From: Microcystis aeruginosa W13-11
GTDB taxonomy: Bacteria; Cyanobacteriota; Cyanobacteriia; Cyanobacteriales; Microcystaceae
Assembly (NCBI GenBank): GCA_009995705.1
Contig: JAADBR010000089.1
Coordinates: 1-17,550, forward strand
DNA: 17,550 nt
Direction: 5' to 3'
The position numbers and the translations under genes were made by a program. The notes below the pieces were generated by a model. The model did no database searches and had not been told where the DNA came from. It saw only the letters and a list, made by a program, of their open reading frames with translations. Shown here piece by piece: positions 7,232 to 15,263 of the stretch. Positions within the stretch are counted from its first letter, which is position 1; each line of letters starts with the position of its first letter.

Positions 7232-8533
7232 ATGACTATTTTCGCTTTTATTTTCGGAGTAGTTTTAGGTTTGAGTATTTGTTATTGGCAAGTCTCACGC
7301 TTAAATAGAGAGTTAAAGCGAAATCTAATCGCTCTCTCGGATTCGGTGGATTTATCGGCCTCTTTTCCCGTTACCTCCCTAGTGCGTCGAGAATTACAGT
7401 TTCTCTCCCAAAGTCTGCAAGAGCGAGAAAAGAGCTTAGAAATTCAGAAATCCTTGCTAGACCTAGCGCCGATCGCCTATCTTCGTATAGATGCCGATAA
7501 TCAACTACTCTGGTGCAATCAACAGGCAATTAATCTCCTAAAACTCGATCGCTGGCGGCCAGATCAAGTGCGTCTGCTGCTGGAATTGGTGCGCTCCTAC
7601 GAATTAGATCAATTAATTCAAGAAACTCGCCAAAAACAGAGTCCACAGGTGCAAACTTGGACTTTTTACCCGACTAATTATCCTGTCACCCCCATTAGCG
7701 ATCGCCAAGTGATTGCTCCTAAATCGATCGCCTTGAAGGGTTACGGTTATCCCTTGCCGGAAGGTGAAATCGCTGTATTTATTGAAAATAGACAGCCTTT
7801 AGTGGAATTATCGCAAAATCGCGAGCGAGCTTTCTCTGACTTAACTCACGAGTTACGCACTCCCCTAACCTCCATTTCTCTGCTTACCGAAGCTTTACAA
7901 AAACGCATCCAAGTTCCCGAAAAACGCTGGTTAGAACAAATGGGGAAAGAAGTGGAGCGTTTGAGTCAATTAGTCTGCGATTGGCTAGAAATCAGTGAAT
8001 TACAAGCGGATGGGGGGCGATCTTTACAATACCAGATGATTAATCTAGAGGACCTAATCACCGCTGCCTGGCAGACTGTCACCCCAATAGCCGCCCAAAA
8101 ACAGATGAGCTTAGATTATTCCTCTCCAGTGGATTGGACGGTAGAAGTCGATCACTCTCGTCTGCTGCAAGTTTTCCTAAATCTCTTTGATAATGCCATT
8201 AAGTATAGTCCCGATCAGGGGAAAATTCGCCTAGAAATTCGGGAAATATCCGATACTATCGGGGAAAAATGGCTGAAAATTGACGTTATCGACAACGGGA
8301 AGGGATTTAACGAAGCGGATCTACCCTACATTTTTGATCGCCTCTTTCGCGGTGATCCTTCCCGCACCCGTCAAAAACAAAGCACAAAGGATTATAGTAC
8401 CGGTTTAGGTTTATCGATTGCTAAAGAGATTATTCAAGCCCATGGCGGTTCGATCGTCGCTCAAAATGATCCTAACACCGGTGGCGCTCGCCTACAAGTT
8501 ACTCTCCCCCGTCAAAAAAAGGGGATGAGGTGA
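7232..8533 (+). CDS. sphS: PAS-domain sensor histidine kinase, probably SphS
   Basis: The protein has 433 residues. It opens with a single membrane or membrane-associated helix (residues 2-20), a short coiled stretch (QSLQEREKSLEIQKSLLDL, 60-78) and one PAS-like domain (about 75-190). The kinase core follows. The H box is SDLTHELRTPL with His206, the N box NLFDNAIKYS with Asn321, G1 is DNGKGF (354-359), the F box PYIFDRLF, and G2 is GLGLSIAKEI (391-400). All catalytic elements are intact. There is no periplasmic sensor domain, as in SphS/PhoR kinases, which sense phosphate through the Pst transporter and PhoU rather than directly. The neighbours upstream (response regulator, 47 bp) and downstream (phoU, 123 bp) support this role. 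Alternative: another cyanobacterial PAS kinase of the NblS group, though those have a longer N-terminus with HAMP. Confidence 0.82.
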   Translation: MTIFAFIFGVVLGLSICYWQVSRLNRELKRNLIALSDSVDLSASFPVTSLVRRELQFLSQSLQEREKSLEIQKSLLDLAPIAYLRIDADNQLLWCNQQAINLLKLDRWRPDQVRLLLELVRSYELDQLIQETRQKQSPQVQTWTFYPTNYPVTPISDRQVIAPKSIALKGYGYPLPEGEIAVFIENRQPLVELSQNRERAFSDLTHELRTPLTSISLLTEALQKRIQVPEKRWLEQMGKEVERLSQLVCDWLEISELQADGGRSLQYQMINLEDLITAAWQTVTPIAAQKQMSLDYSSPVDWTVEVDHSRLLQVFLNLFDNAIKYSPDQGKIRLEIREISDTIGEKWLKIDVIDNGKGFNEADLPYIFDRLFRGDPSRTRQKQSTKDYSTGLGLSIAKEIIQAHGGSIVAQNDPNTGGARLQVTLPRQKKGMR

Positions 8534-8656
8534 TGGGTGTTGAGGTGTGGGGAGAAAAAAATCTGTCAAGTTCTCTGGACAACTGTACAAAATCGAAAAT
8601 TTTCTTGTTATCACTGTAGAGAAAGAGTAGTTTTATTATGTTAAGCGAATCCGACC

Positions 8657-9325
8657 GTGAGCCTATCCAAAGAAACCAATCATCCCGATCGCACCTATTT
8701 CGCTCGTTCTCTCCAGCGATTGGAACAGGATGTGCTGAGAATGGGAACCCTGGTCGAAGAATCCTTTCGTCTTAGCCATCAATCCCTTTTTGCTAGGGAT
8801 TTGGAAATGGCGAAAAAAATCCCCCTCCTTGACAAGGAAATCGATCGCTACTATCGTCAAATCGAGTTAGATTGTGCCACTCTCATGACTCTACAGGCTC
8901 CCGTAGCCCAAGATTTACGGCTTTTAAGTGCTTTTATGCAATTAGTGCGCGATTTGGAACGTATCGGCGATTATGCCAAGGATTTGGCTGAAATAGCACT
9001 CAAATTATTCGCCTACGCTCCCCACGATTGTATGAGTGAGATCGAGGCTATGTCCCACCATGCCCAGTATATGTTAGCCACGAGCCTTGTTGCCCTGGCC
9101 GACCTCGATCAAGAAGCCGGTCCAAAGGTCAAAGAACTAGATAATACGGTCGATCGAGCCTATGATTACCTCTATCACACTCTCGCCCATCAAAGAGATA
9201 TTAAGGGTGTGGTGGAACCAATCCTACTGATGGCTTTACTAATCCGTCATCTGGAACGCATGGCCGATCATGCCACCAATATCGCCCAAAGGGTATCTTA
9301 CATCGTTACTGGACAAAGAGGCTGA
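8657..9325 (+). CDS. phoU: PhoU-family phosphate signalling protein
   Basis: The protein has 222 residues and starts at GTG 8657. A nearby ATG (8638) is out of frame. It is an all-helical two-repeat protein with the duplicated PhoU signature: VRDLERIGDYAKDLAE (residues 92-107) and RHLERMADHATNIAQ (197-211), whose acidic residues bind metal clusters. PhoU links the Pst phosphate transporter to the PhoR-type kinase and keeps the Pho regulon off when phosphate is plentiful. In Synechocystis the homologue SphU is a negative regulator of SphS. Here the gene lies directly downstream of the kinase in the same orientation, which supports that pathway. The 123-bp gap shows no clear tandem Pho box. An intrinsic terminator begins inside the stop region. 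Confidence 0.9.
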   Translation: MSLSKETNHPDRTYFARSLQRLEQDVLRMGTLVEESFRLSHQSLFARDLEMAKKIPLLDKEIDRYYRQIELDCATLMTLQAPVAQDLRLLSAFMQLVRDLERIGDYAKDLAEIALKLFAYAPHDCMSEIEAMSHHAQYMLATSLVALADLDQEAGPKVKELDNTVDRAYDYLYHTLAHQRDIKGVVEPILLMALLIRHLERMADHATNIAQRVSYIVTGQRG

Positions 9326-9354
9326 GGGTGTCTCGAACTCTCACCCTCGCTTTT
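9324..9354 (+). terminator. Intrinsic terminator after phoU
   Basis: GAGGGTG (9324-9330) and CACCCTC (9342-9348) form a 7-bp stem with an 11-nt loop, followed by GCTTTT. The stem starts within the phoU stop codon. The T run ends next to the convergent permease stop (9353), so the hairpin insulates two convergent genes. It lacks a T run on the minus strand. Confidence 0.65.
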
Positions 9355-10222
9355 AGCGTTTACGACTCAGGGGGTTTAAAATTTCACTTAACCCCTCTCC
9401 CAAGAGGGATAAACCCACCACCATCGTGGTCATTGCTAATCCGGGGAATAAAGTAGTCCACCAGATACCCGTAGATAAATCCGCCAAGGCTTCCTTGAGA
9501 TCATGACCCCATTCCGGCACTTCTTCTGGTAATCCTAAGCCTAAAAAGCCTAAACCGCCTAAAACCAGGATCGCATCCGCTGCGTTGAGGGTAAAAAGAA
9601 CTGGGACACTCTGGACGACATTAAAGAAAAGATATTTTGATAATATACGACCCGGTGTAGCTCCGATCGCTCGGGCTGCTTCGATAAATAACTCATTTTT
9701 AACGCTGGCGGTTTGATTTCTGACCACGCGAAAATATTGGGGAATATAGGCAATACTAACAGCGATCGCTACATTGAGGATGCCACGACCCAAGACGAAA
9801 GCGAGAGCCACCGATAATAATAACCCCGGCAAGGTGTAGAGGGTATCCATGAGGAAGAGGAGAACGCGATCGATCTTACCCCCCAAATAACCGCTAATTA
9901 GTCCCAAAGGAACCCCGATGACTAAAGATAATCCCGTGGCCAAAAATACCACGGACAAGGCCGCTCGCGCCCCGAATAGGGTACGGGAAAAGACATCGTA
10001 ACCGCGCACATTCGTCCCAAACCAATGGGCAGAACTGGGGGCTTGTAGGGGATAATTGCTTAAAATGTCGGTTGAATCCTGAATCAGTCCGATCGCTTGC
10101 AGAAGGGGCGAAAACAGGGCAATCAGGATAAAAATAATTGTCAATACCAACCCAACCCCTAGTAGCTTAGTGGTTAGGTTGGGTTTCAGAAAAGGATCGA
10201 TCGGCAATTTAACAGAAGTCAT
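9353..10222 (-). CDS. ABC transporter permease, DppC/OppC/NikC family
   Basis: I start at ATG 10222 (289 residues) rather than the TTG at 10228. The layout is that of the second permease of peptide/nickel/opine importers. A first membrane helix (about 20-42) is followed by a periplasmic segment with HWFGTNVRGYDVFSR, the family signature that opens the transport domain. Four or five further membrane helices follow. The cytoplasmic EAA loop EAARAIGATPGRILSKYLF (about 182-200) docks onto the ATPase. No partner permease, ATPase or binding-protein gene is in the window, so the substrate (oligopeptide, dipeptide or metal) cannot be assigned. Scattered transporter genes are common in cyanobacteria. 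A 37-codon membrane-protein ORF lies 53 bp upstream of this ATG on the same strand. No Shine-Dalgarno is visible. Confidence 0.85.
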   Translation of the reverse strand: MTSVKLPIDPFLKPNLTTKLLGVGLVLTIIFILIALFSPLLQAIGLIQDSTDILSNYPLQAPSSAHWFGTNVRGYDVFSRTLFGARAALSVVFLATGLSLVIGVPLGLISGYLGGKIDRVLLFLMDTLYTLPGLLLSVALAFVLGRGILNVAIAVSIAYIPQYFRVVRNQTASVKNELFIEAARAIGATPGRILSKYLFFNVVQSVPVLFTLNAADAILVLGGLGFLGLGLPEEVPEWGHDLKEALADLSTGIWWTTLFPGLAMTTMVVGLSLLGEGLSEILNPLSRKR

Positions 10223-10275
10223 CGACAAAATTTAGCCATTGCATAGAACGCTAATTGTACAAGAGCAGTGTTTTT

Positions 10276-10389
10276 TCAAACAGCCGGGGCCGAAACGACC
10301 ATAAACCAGAGCAAGACTGCTAAAGCTAAAACAGTTAGTTTAATCAGGACATAAAGCAGTCCGTTGGGATAAAGGAGATCGTGAAACAT
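10276..10389 (-). CDS. 37-residue single-helix membrane miniprotein
   Basis: This ORF is shorter than usual cut-offs but well supported. It has an ATG start at 10389 and a textbook Shine-Dalgarno GAGGAGG four nucleotides upstream. The composition is not random: a short polar head MFHDLLYPNG, one strongly hydrophobic helix of about 23 residues from LLYVLIKLTVLALAVLLWFM onward, and a short tail ending SAPAV. This resembles the one-helix accessory subunits of photosynthetic and NDH-1 complexes, but I could not match it to a named one (PsbM, PsbX, PetN, PetG and others do not fit by memory). It lies divergently opposite ndhN (128 bp to the ndhN ATG) and upstream of the permease on the same strand. 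It could belong with either or be independent. Confidence 0.55.
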   Translation of the reverse strand: MFHDLLYPNGLLYVLIKLTVLALAVLLWFMVVSAPAV

Positions 10390-10516
10390 ATTGCCTCCTC
10401 GGGAGAGAGCAGGGATTGTCTCTTTCTCATACTCTGATCCTAAGTCTTTTTCTGTTCACCTGACGCACAACTTAACAAAACGTGCGATTATAGGGAAAAA
10501 GATTTTTTTACTAGCT

Positions 10517-10993
10517 ATGGCATTACTGACCACAGGAAAACCATTTATTCGCGATCTGGAACAATACGGTGCTTTAGGCGTTTATGCACCCTTAGAAGGG
10601 GGTTACGAGGGACGCTATCAAAGACGTTTACGGGCCACTGGTTACAATGTCCTGCATATCACCGCTAGAGGTCTAGGGGATTTAAGTGCCTATCTTACCG
10701 GCATTCATGGAGTCCGTCCCCCCCATTTAGGTAAAAAAAATATTGGTCGGGAAGCAGCCGTCGGACCGGTTTATTTTATTCCTCCCATTGCTACCTATCA
10801 ATTGGAAAATTTACCCCCCCAATCTAAAGGTTTAGTGATTTGGATTATTGAAAGTTTTGTTTTATCCTCGGAAGAAAAACAATACCTAATTAATCTTAGT
10901 CAACAGGAGCCCCGGTTAAAATTTGTCCTCGAATTGGGTGGGGAAAGATATTTCCGTTGGCAACCTTTGAGCAAATCTTTAATCGCTGCCTAA
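10517..10993 (+). CDS. ndhN: NAD(P)H-quinone oxidoreductase subunit N
   Basis: Starting at ATG 10517 gives 158 residues, the usual NdhN length, with the typical start MALLTTGKPFIRDLE. An in-frame ATG 126 bp upstream (10391) would add 42 residues unlike any NdhN and is rejected. Family landmarks are VYAPLEGGYEGRYQRRLRA (about 24-42), ARGLGDLSAYLTGIHGVRPPH (in the middle), AAVGPVYFIPP, KGLVIWIIE and the C-terminal GGERYFRWQPL. NdhN belongs to the hydrophilic connecting domain (subcomplex A) of NDH-1, found only in cyanobacteria and chloroplasts. NDH-1 oxidises ferredoxin and reduces plastoquinone for cyclic electron flow, respiration and CO2 uptake. The gene is single-standing; gltX follows after 188 bp. 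A weak CGCAC/GTGCG hairpin lies just before the start. Confidence 0.95.
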   Translation: MALLTTGKPFIRDLEQYGALGVYAPLEGGYEGRYQRRLRATGYNVLHITARGLGDLSAYLTGIHGVRPPHLGKKNIGREAAVGPVYFIPPIATYQLENLPPQSKGLVIWIIESFVLSSEEKQYLINLSQQEPRLKFVLELGGERYFRWQPLSKSLIAA

Positions 10994-11021
10994 ATTTCCC
11001 AAATAATACTCCCCCCTTAAC

Positions 11022-11039
11022 CCCTCTCCCCAGAGAGGG
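11022..11039. repeat. Hairpin CCCTCTC/GAGAGGG downstream of ndhN
   Basis: A perfect 7-bp stem with a four-base loop (CCCA) is preceded by a C-rich stretch. It is not followed by a T run, so it is more likely a dispersed repeat of the kind common in this genome type than a strong terminator, though it may end ndhN transcription. Confidence 0.4.
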
Positions 11040-11181
11040 AGACTTCAATTCTTGAGAGTTTGTTGTTCCTTTCTCACCCTTTGGTAGCTATTTATTTAAT
11101 TTTCTTAATTTCGAGAGTTGGTCTAGGGGAATTTGCAATAATATGGGATATCGTTGCCGCAAAAAACCTAGGAGTTAGATC

Positions 11182-12624
11182 GTGACAGTGAGAGTTCGTA
11201 TTGCCCCCAGTCCCACGGGAAATTTACACATTGGAACCGCACGCACAGCCGTGTTTAACTGGCTTTTTGCCCATCATCACCGGGGTAAATTTATCTTGCG
11301 CGTGGAAGATACAGATTTAGAACGTTCTCGACCAGAATATACGGAAAATATTCAAGCGGGCCTACAATGGTTAGGACTGAATTGGGATGAAGGTCCTTTT
11401 TTTCAAACTCAACGCCTTAATTATTATCGTCAGGCCATTCAAACCCTGCTCGATCGAGGTTTAGCCTATCGTTGTTATTGTACCCCAGAAGAATTGGAAA
11501 AAATGCGGGAAGAACAAAAAGCCCGCAATCTTGCCCCCCGTTATGATAATCGTCACCGTTATCTCACCCCCGAACAACAAGCGCAATTCGAGCAAGGGGG
11601 GAGAAAAGCCGTAATTCGTTTTATTATTGATGATGATCGAGAAATTATTTGGCAGGATTTAATCCGGGAAAAAGTCATCTGGCAAGGTAGTGATTTAGGG
11701 GGTGATATGGTGGTCGCTCGTACCTCGGAAAATGGGGAGGAAAACTTCGGTCAGCCTCTCTATAATTTAGCGGTAGTTGTTGATGATATTGATATGGAAA
11801 TTACCCATGTTATTCGTGGGGAAGATCACATCGCTAACACCGCTAAACAAATTCTTTTATACGAAGCTTTGGGGGCAAAAGTGCCAGAGTTTGCCCACAC
11901 TCCTTTGATCTTAAATCAGGAGGGTCGTAAGTTATCTAAACGGGATGGAGTCACTTCGATCGAGGATTTCCGAAAACTGGGTTTTTTGCCGCAAGCTTTG
12001 GTTAATTACATGACTCTCCTCGGTTGGACTCCTCCCGATTCTACTGAAGAAATTTTTACCCTTGAAATGGCCGCTGAAGTGTTTAGTTTAGAACGGGTAA
12101 ATAAAGCAGGGGCAAAATTTGACTGGACTAAATTGGATTGGATTAATAGTCAATATCTCCACCGTTTAACCGGTGAGGAATTAGTGCCTTTACTTCTCCC
12201 TTACTGGCAAGAAGCAGGGTATAATTTTGCTGCTGAAACCGATCGAGCTTGGTTGGTCGGTTTGGCTACTCTCATCGGTCCGAGTTTAACTCGTTTAAGC
12301 GATGCTGTGGCTGAAAGTCGCTTACTTTTAACCCCTCTGGCTAATTATAATCAGGAGGCTTTGAGTCAATTACAATTAGAGGGAGTTAAGGATATTATCA
12401 AGGATATTCTCGCCGCTATTACTCCCGATTTAACCGGAGAAGTTGCTAAGGGAATTGTGGAGACAATAACTAAAGCCCATCGGGTGAAAAAAGGTCTAGT
12501 GATGAAGTCTCTACGCGCCGCTTTGATGGGGGAGTTACACGGTCCAGATTTAATGCAGTCTTGGTTACTTCTTAATCAAAAAGGTTGGGATCTATCCCGT
12601 CTTCAGCAAGCAGTAAATAGTTAA
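11182..12624 (+). CDS. gltX: Glutamyl-tRNA synthetase
   Basis: The protein has 480 residues and starts at GTG 11182, with TAGGAG seven nucleotides upstream. It is a class I synthetase. The HIGH-type motif sits in [16 protein letters not shown] (8-23) and the KMSKS-type motif is KLSKR (250-254). The sequence [19 protein letters not shown] lies in the catalytic Rossmann domain. The C-terminal part (from about 310) is the helical anticodon-binding region. Cys98 and Cys100 (YRCYC) form half of the zinc-type motif found in many bacterial GluRS. The enzyme charges tRNA-Glu. In cyanobacteria it also charges tRNA-Gln with Glu for GatCAB amidation, and Glu-tRNA feeds 5-aminolevulinate for chlorophyll and haem. 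All motifs are intact. The gene stands alone between ndhN and pfkA. Confidence 0.96.
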   Translation: MTVRVRIAPSPTGNLHIGTARTAVFNWLFAHHHRGKFILRVEDTDLERSRPEYTENIQAGLQWLGLNWDEGPFFQTQRLNYYRQAIQTLLDRGLAYRCYCTPEELEKMREEQKARNLAPRYDNRHRYLTPEQQAQFEQGGRKAVIRFIIDDDREIIWQDLIREKVIWQGSDLGGDMVVARTSENGEENFGQPLYNLAVVVDDIDMEITHVIRGEDHIANTAKQILLYEALGAKVPEFAHTPLILNQEGRKLSKRDGVTSIEDFRKLGFLPQALVNYMTLLGWTPPDSTEEIFTLEMAAEVFSLERVNKAGAKFDWTKLDWINSQYLHRLTGEELVPLLLPYWQEAGYNFAAETDRAWLVGLATLIGPSLTRLSDAVAESRLLLTPLANYNQEALSQLQLEGVKDIIKDILAAITPDLTGEVAKGIVETITKAHRVKKGLVMKSLRAALMGELHGPDLMQSWLLLNQKGWDLSRLQQAVNS

Positions 12625-12668
12625 ATTGATTGGCTATCAGTTATCAGAAAATTTCTCGTGTATTAGGG

Positions 12669-12710
12669 TTGACAAATGCCCTAAGATTGCTATGTACTTT
12701 TTAGTATAAT
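12669..12710 (+). promoter_or_regulatory. Promoter elements upstream of pfkA
   Basis: A perfect -10 TATAAT (12705-12710) lies 172 nt before the pfkA ATG. The perfect TTGACA at 12669-12674 is too far from it (30 bp) to be its -35. That TTGACA may instead pair with TATGTA (12691-12696, 16-bp spacer). Either way the pfkA transcript would begin about 165-180 nt before the start codon. Confidence 0.45.
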
Positions 12711-12716
12711 CGGGAT

Positions 12717-12882
12717 CCGTGTCGCCCTGCATACCCTGCTCGTGATCGATTACTGAGGGAATGGGGGCGGATTTTTCCCCTAGCTGTTAGGGACGATCTA
12801 GAAACTTTCTTAATTTTTAGGCATTATCCGCAACTTTTCCCTAAATATAGATTTGTTAATCTCCTGACAAAAAGCTAAAGCT
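12717..12882 (+). other. Long, possibly structured leader of pfkA (or a small RNA)
   Basis: The segment can fold as nested stems. ATCCG (about 12714-12718) pairs with CGGAT (about 12767-12771). CCCT (about 12736) pairs with AGGG (about 12757), with GGGGG opposite a CCC between them. CCCTA/TAGGG forms a second small hairpin near 12778-12792. There is no credible ORF. No known riboswitch, 6S, SRP or Yfr1 consensus was recognised. It is reported as a candidate only. Confidence 0.3.
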
Positions 12883-13965
12883 ATGGGTGAAAAAAAACGC
12901 ATTGGACTTCTCACCAGTGGTGGTGACTGTGCGGGTTTAAATGCCGCCATTCGTGCCGTTGTCCACCATGCCACTGGCAATTATGGCTGGGAAGTGGTGG
13001 GTATTCGAGAAGCAACTAACGGATTAATTAACCGTCCCCCCAAAACCACGATCTTTGATATTGAAGGAGTCGATCGCCTGTTGGTGATGGGAGGAACAAT
13101 TCTCGGTACTACCAATAAGGGGGATCCCTTCGCTTTCCCGATGCCCGATGGAACCTTGATTGATCGCTCTCAGGACATCATCGACGGCTATCATAGTCTG
13201 GGACTGGATGCCCTGATCGGCATCGGTGGCGATGGTAGTCTGGCGATTTTGCGCCGTATTGCCCAACAGGGGGGCATTAATCTGATTGGTATCCCCAAAA
13301 CCATCGATAATGATGTGGGAGCCACAGAAGTCTCCATCGGCTTCGATACAGCTACTAATATCGCCACAGAAGCCCTCGATCGCCTCCATTTTACCGCCGC
13401 TAGTCATAACCGGGTGATGATTCTAGAAGTTATGGGTAGAGATGCTGGCCATATTGCCCTGGCTGCCGGTATTGCGGGGGGGGCCGATATCATTCTCATC
13501 CCCGAAATTCCCTACCGATTAGACAAGGTCTGCGAGAAGATCCGGCAGCGGCAGCGTATGGATAAACAGTTTTCTCTGATTATTGTCTCCGAGGCTGTGC
13601 GTACTGAAACCGGCGATCGCCTATCGGAAAAGAAAGCCCTAGGGGAAGATCGTCTCGGGGGGATCGGTCGCTATTTAGCCGAAGAAGTTGCCAGGGAAAC
13701 CGGGGCCGAAACGAGAGTGACTTTCCTGGGCCACGTTCAACGGGGGGGTATTCCTTCTCCAATGGATCGCTTACTGGGGGCGGCTTTTGGCGTGGCGGCC
13801 GTGGATCTGATCGCCAGGGAAGAATTCGATCGCATGGTGGCCTGGCAAAATCGGCAAGTGGTCAGTGTTCCCATTGAGGAGGCGATTAAAACCTATCGCG
13901 TCGTCGATCCCGAAGAAACTTTAGTCAAAACCGCCAGGGGTTTGGGTATTTGTCTAGGGGATTGA
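12883..13965 (+). CDS. pfkA: 6-phosphofructokinase
   Basis: The protein has 360 residues. The nucleotide/phosphate loop is GLLTSGGDCAGLNAAIR (8-24). The catalytic segment is IGIGGDGSL (112-120) and the fructose-6-phosphate site is PKTIDND (138-144, with catalytic Asp142). MGRDAGHIA (184-192) and LGHVQRGG near residue 284 complete the sugar-phosphate site. Gly118 after GGD is the ATP-type residue (PPi enzymes have Asp there), while Lys139 in PKTIDND is shared with PPi and group III enzymes. ATP-type bacterial enzymes such as E. coli PfkA have PGTIDND. This mixed signature points to a group III ATP-dependent PFK, with regulation probably unlike E. coli PfkA. It catalyses fructose-6-phosphate to fructose-1,6-bisphosphate in glycolysis. 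A leader of about 170 nt precedes it. Confidence 0.94.
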   Translation: MGEKKRIGLLTSGGDCAGLNAAIRAVVHHATGNYGWEVVGIREATNGLINRPPKTTIFDIEGVDRLLVMGGTILGTTNKGDPFAFPMPDGTLIDRSQDIIDGYHSLGLDALIGIGGDGSLAILRRIAQQGGINLIGIPKTIDNDVGATEVSIGFDTATNIATEALDRLHFTAASHNRVMILEVMGRDAGHIALAAGIAGGADIILIPEIPYRLDKVCEKIRQRQRMDKQFSLIIVSEAVRTETGDRLSEKKALGEDRLGGIGRYLAEEVARETGAETRVTFLGHVQRGGIPSPMDRLLGAAFGVAAVDLIAREEFDRMVAWQNRQVVSVPIEEAIKTYRVVDPEETLVKTARGLGICLGD

Positions 13966-14054
13966 GATCAAATCTAGGGGAATTGGTGCGAGAATTAACC
14001 CTTAAGTATCGCCCTTTCCCCAGTGATTAAAATTACCAATCAAATTAAAGATGG

Positions 14055-14070
14055 CTCAACTGAAGTTGAG
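14055..14070. repeat. Palindrome upstream of the transposase
   Basis: CTCAACT/AGTTGAG is a 7-bp perfect inverted repeat with a two-base centre, 41 nt before the transposase ATG. It could belong to the left end of the insertion sequence or be an operator-like hairpin. No matching sequence was found on the right side. Confidence 0.3.
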
Positions 14071-14111
14071 GGGGAAAAGGTATATAGAGATACAGAGTTG
14101 GAGGTAAGACC

Positions 14112-15263
14112 ATGGACTGGCACCTTGACCGTTTGCTTAAACTACCGGACATGACTGTGGTTAAAGTTCAAGAAATAGAAGGCTTAATATTTCTTAGCCT
14201 TGAAAGCTTAAAGGAAGGCATTATTTGTCCTCATTGTGGAAATTATACGGAGGATGTACATCAGACGCGGGAGGTACTGGTGCGAGAGCTGTCAATATGT
14301 GGTCGGGGAGTGTATTTGAAAGTACCTCGCCGTCAGTTTATCTGTAGTGAATGTGGGAGATATACAACAGAAGAGCTAGAAGGGATGGTATTCAAACGAT
14401 ATCACACGGAACGTTATGAGGAATATGTATACGGAAGAGTAGTGGCAACAACCGTAAAACAAGTTAGTCGAGAAGAGCAGCTAAAAGAGGATGAAATTCA
14501 GGCAATTTTCGAGGCGGTAAGCGAAGAAAAGAATCAAAAAAACTGGCAGCCAGTAAAACCTATAGGATTAGATGAGATAAGTACTGCTAAAGGACAAAAA
14601 AAATACAGAGCAGTGGTGAGGAATTTAGATAAAAAATGTCTAATAGATGTGATAGCGAGTAGAACTCAGGAAGAGCTTATAGAAGCGCTAAGCCAACAGC
14701 CAAAAGATATTCGAGAGAAAGTGGAGGAAGTTTGCATCGATATGTGGGGAGGGTTTGTCAAAGTGATCGAGGAGGTTTTTCCTAATGAAATTATAGTATA
14801 TGACCGTTTTCATGTCCTGAAGATGGTCAACAAAAGACTAAACGAAATACGATGTAAATTAGGAATGAGAGCGAAGGGAATGCGTCATCTTTTACTGAGT
14901 AATAGAGAGGACTTAACTATCATAAGAAAAAAAGAACTATCTAGGTTACTTAAAGATTATCCTATTTTAGAAATCGCCTAGGAAGAAAAAGAAGAATTAA
15001 GAGAAATCTACGAAAGGACTCGCACGATTAGTGGGGGAACTAGGAAATTAAGAAGGTGGCTGAAAAATGCTGAAGTTTTCTATGGAGAAATATGTGAGAC
15101 AATTAGACAACACTTTGAAGGAATTTGCCATTACTTTATTAATCGAACAACGAATGGAGCTATGGAAGGTTTAAATAATCGTAGTCGTGTAATTTTGCGT
15201 CAGACTTATGGGTTAAGAAATTTTCAACATCTGCGCTCACGGCTGTTAGCAGCCAATCATTGA
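14112..15263 (+). pseudogene. ISL3-family transposase interrupted by an in-frame amber codon
   Basis: The frame opens at ATG 14112 behind a good Shine-Dalgarno (GGAGGT). It has the ISL3 N-terminal zinc-binding motif CPHC (39-42) with CSEC (78-81). The DDE-type core follows, with Asp154 (GLDEIS), Asp210 (CIDMWGGF) and the YDRFHVLKMVNK block (230-241). At codon 290 (14979-14981) a TAG stops translation. Reading through TAG in the same frame gives 93 more codons with family-typical sequence: RRWLKNAE, then TTNGAMEGLNNRSR (carrying the expected catalytic Glu, codon 352), then TYGLRNFQHLRSRLLAANH and TGA at 15263. The full length of 383 matches ISL3 transposases. The 289-residue product lacks the catalytic Glu, so the element should be immobile unless TAG is suppressed. 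Confidence 0.85.

Noticed and set aside
8534..8656. Possible Pho box between sphS and phoU
   Set aside because: Only a single loose PyTTAA-like half (near 8641) is present. The tandem 8-bp repeats required for a cyanobacterial Pho box are absent.
10391..10516. In-frame 42-residue N-terminal extension of ndhN
   Set aside because: NdhN proteins begin at the MALLTTGK equivalent (10517) and are about 158 residues. The extension has no family resemblance, and its start lies right beside the divergent small gene's ATG.
12717..12882. Known non-coding RNA (6S, SRP, Yfr1) in the pfkA leader
   Set aside because: None of the conserved cores I know of these RNAs could be found in the segment.
13024..13407. 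127-codon open frame antisense to pfkA
   Set aside because: It lies wholly within the conserved pfkA coding region, its translation looks like reversed codon bias, and it has no ribosome binding site or recognisable domain.
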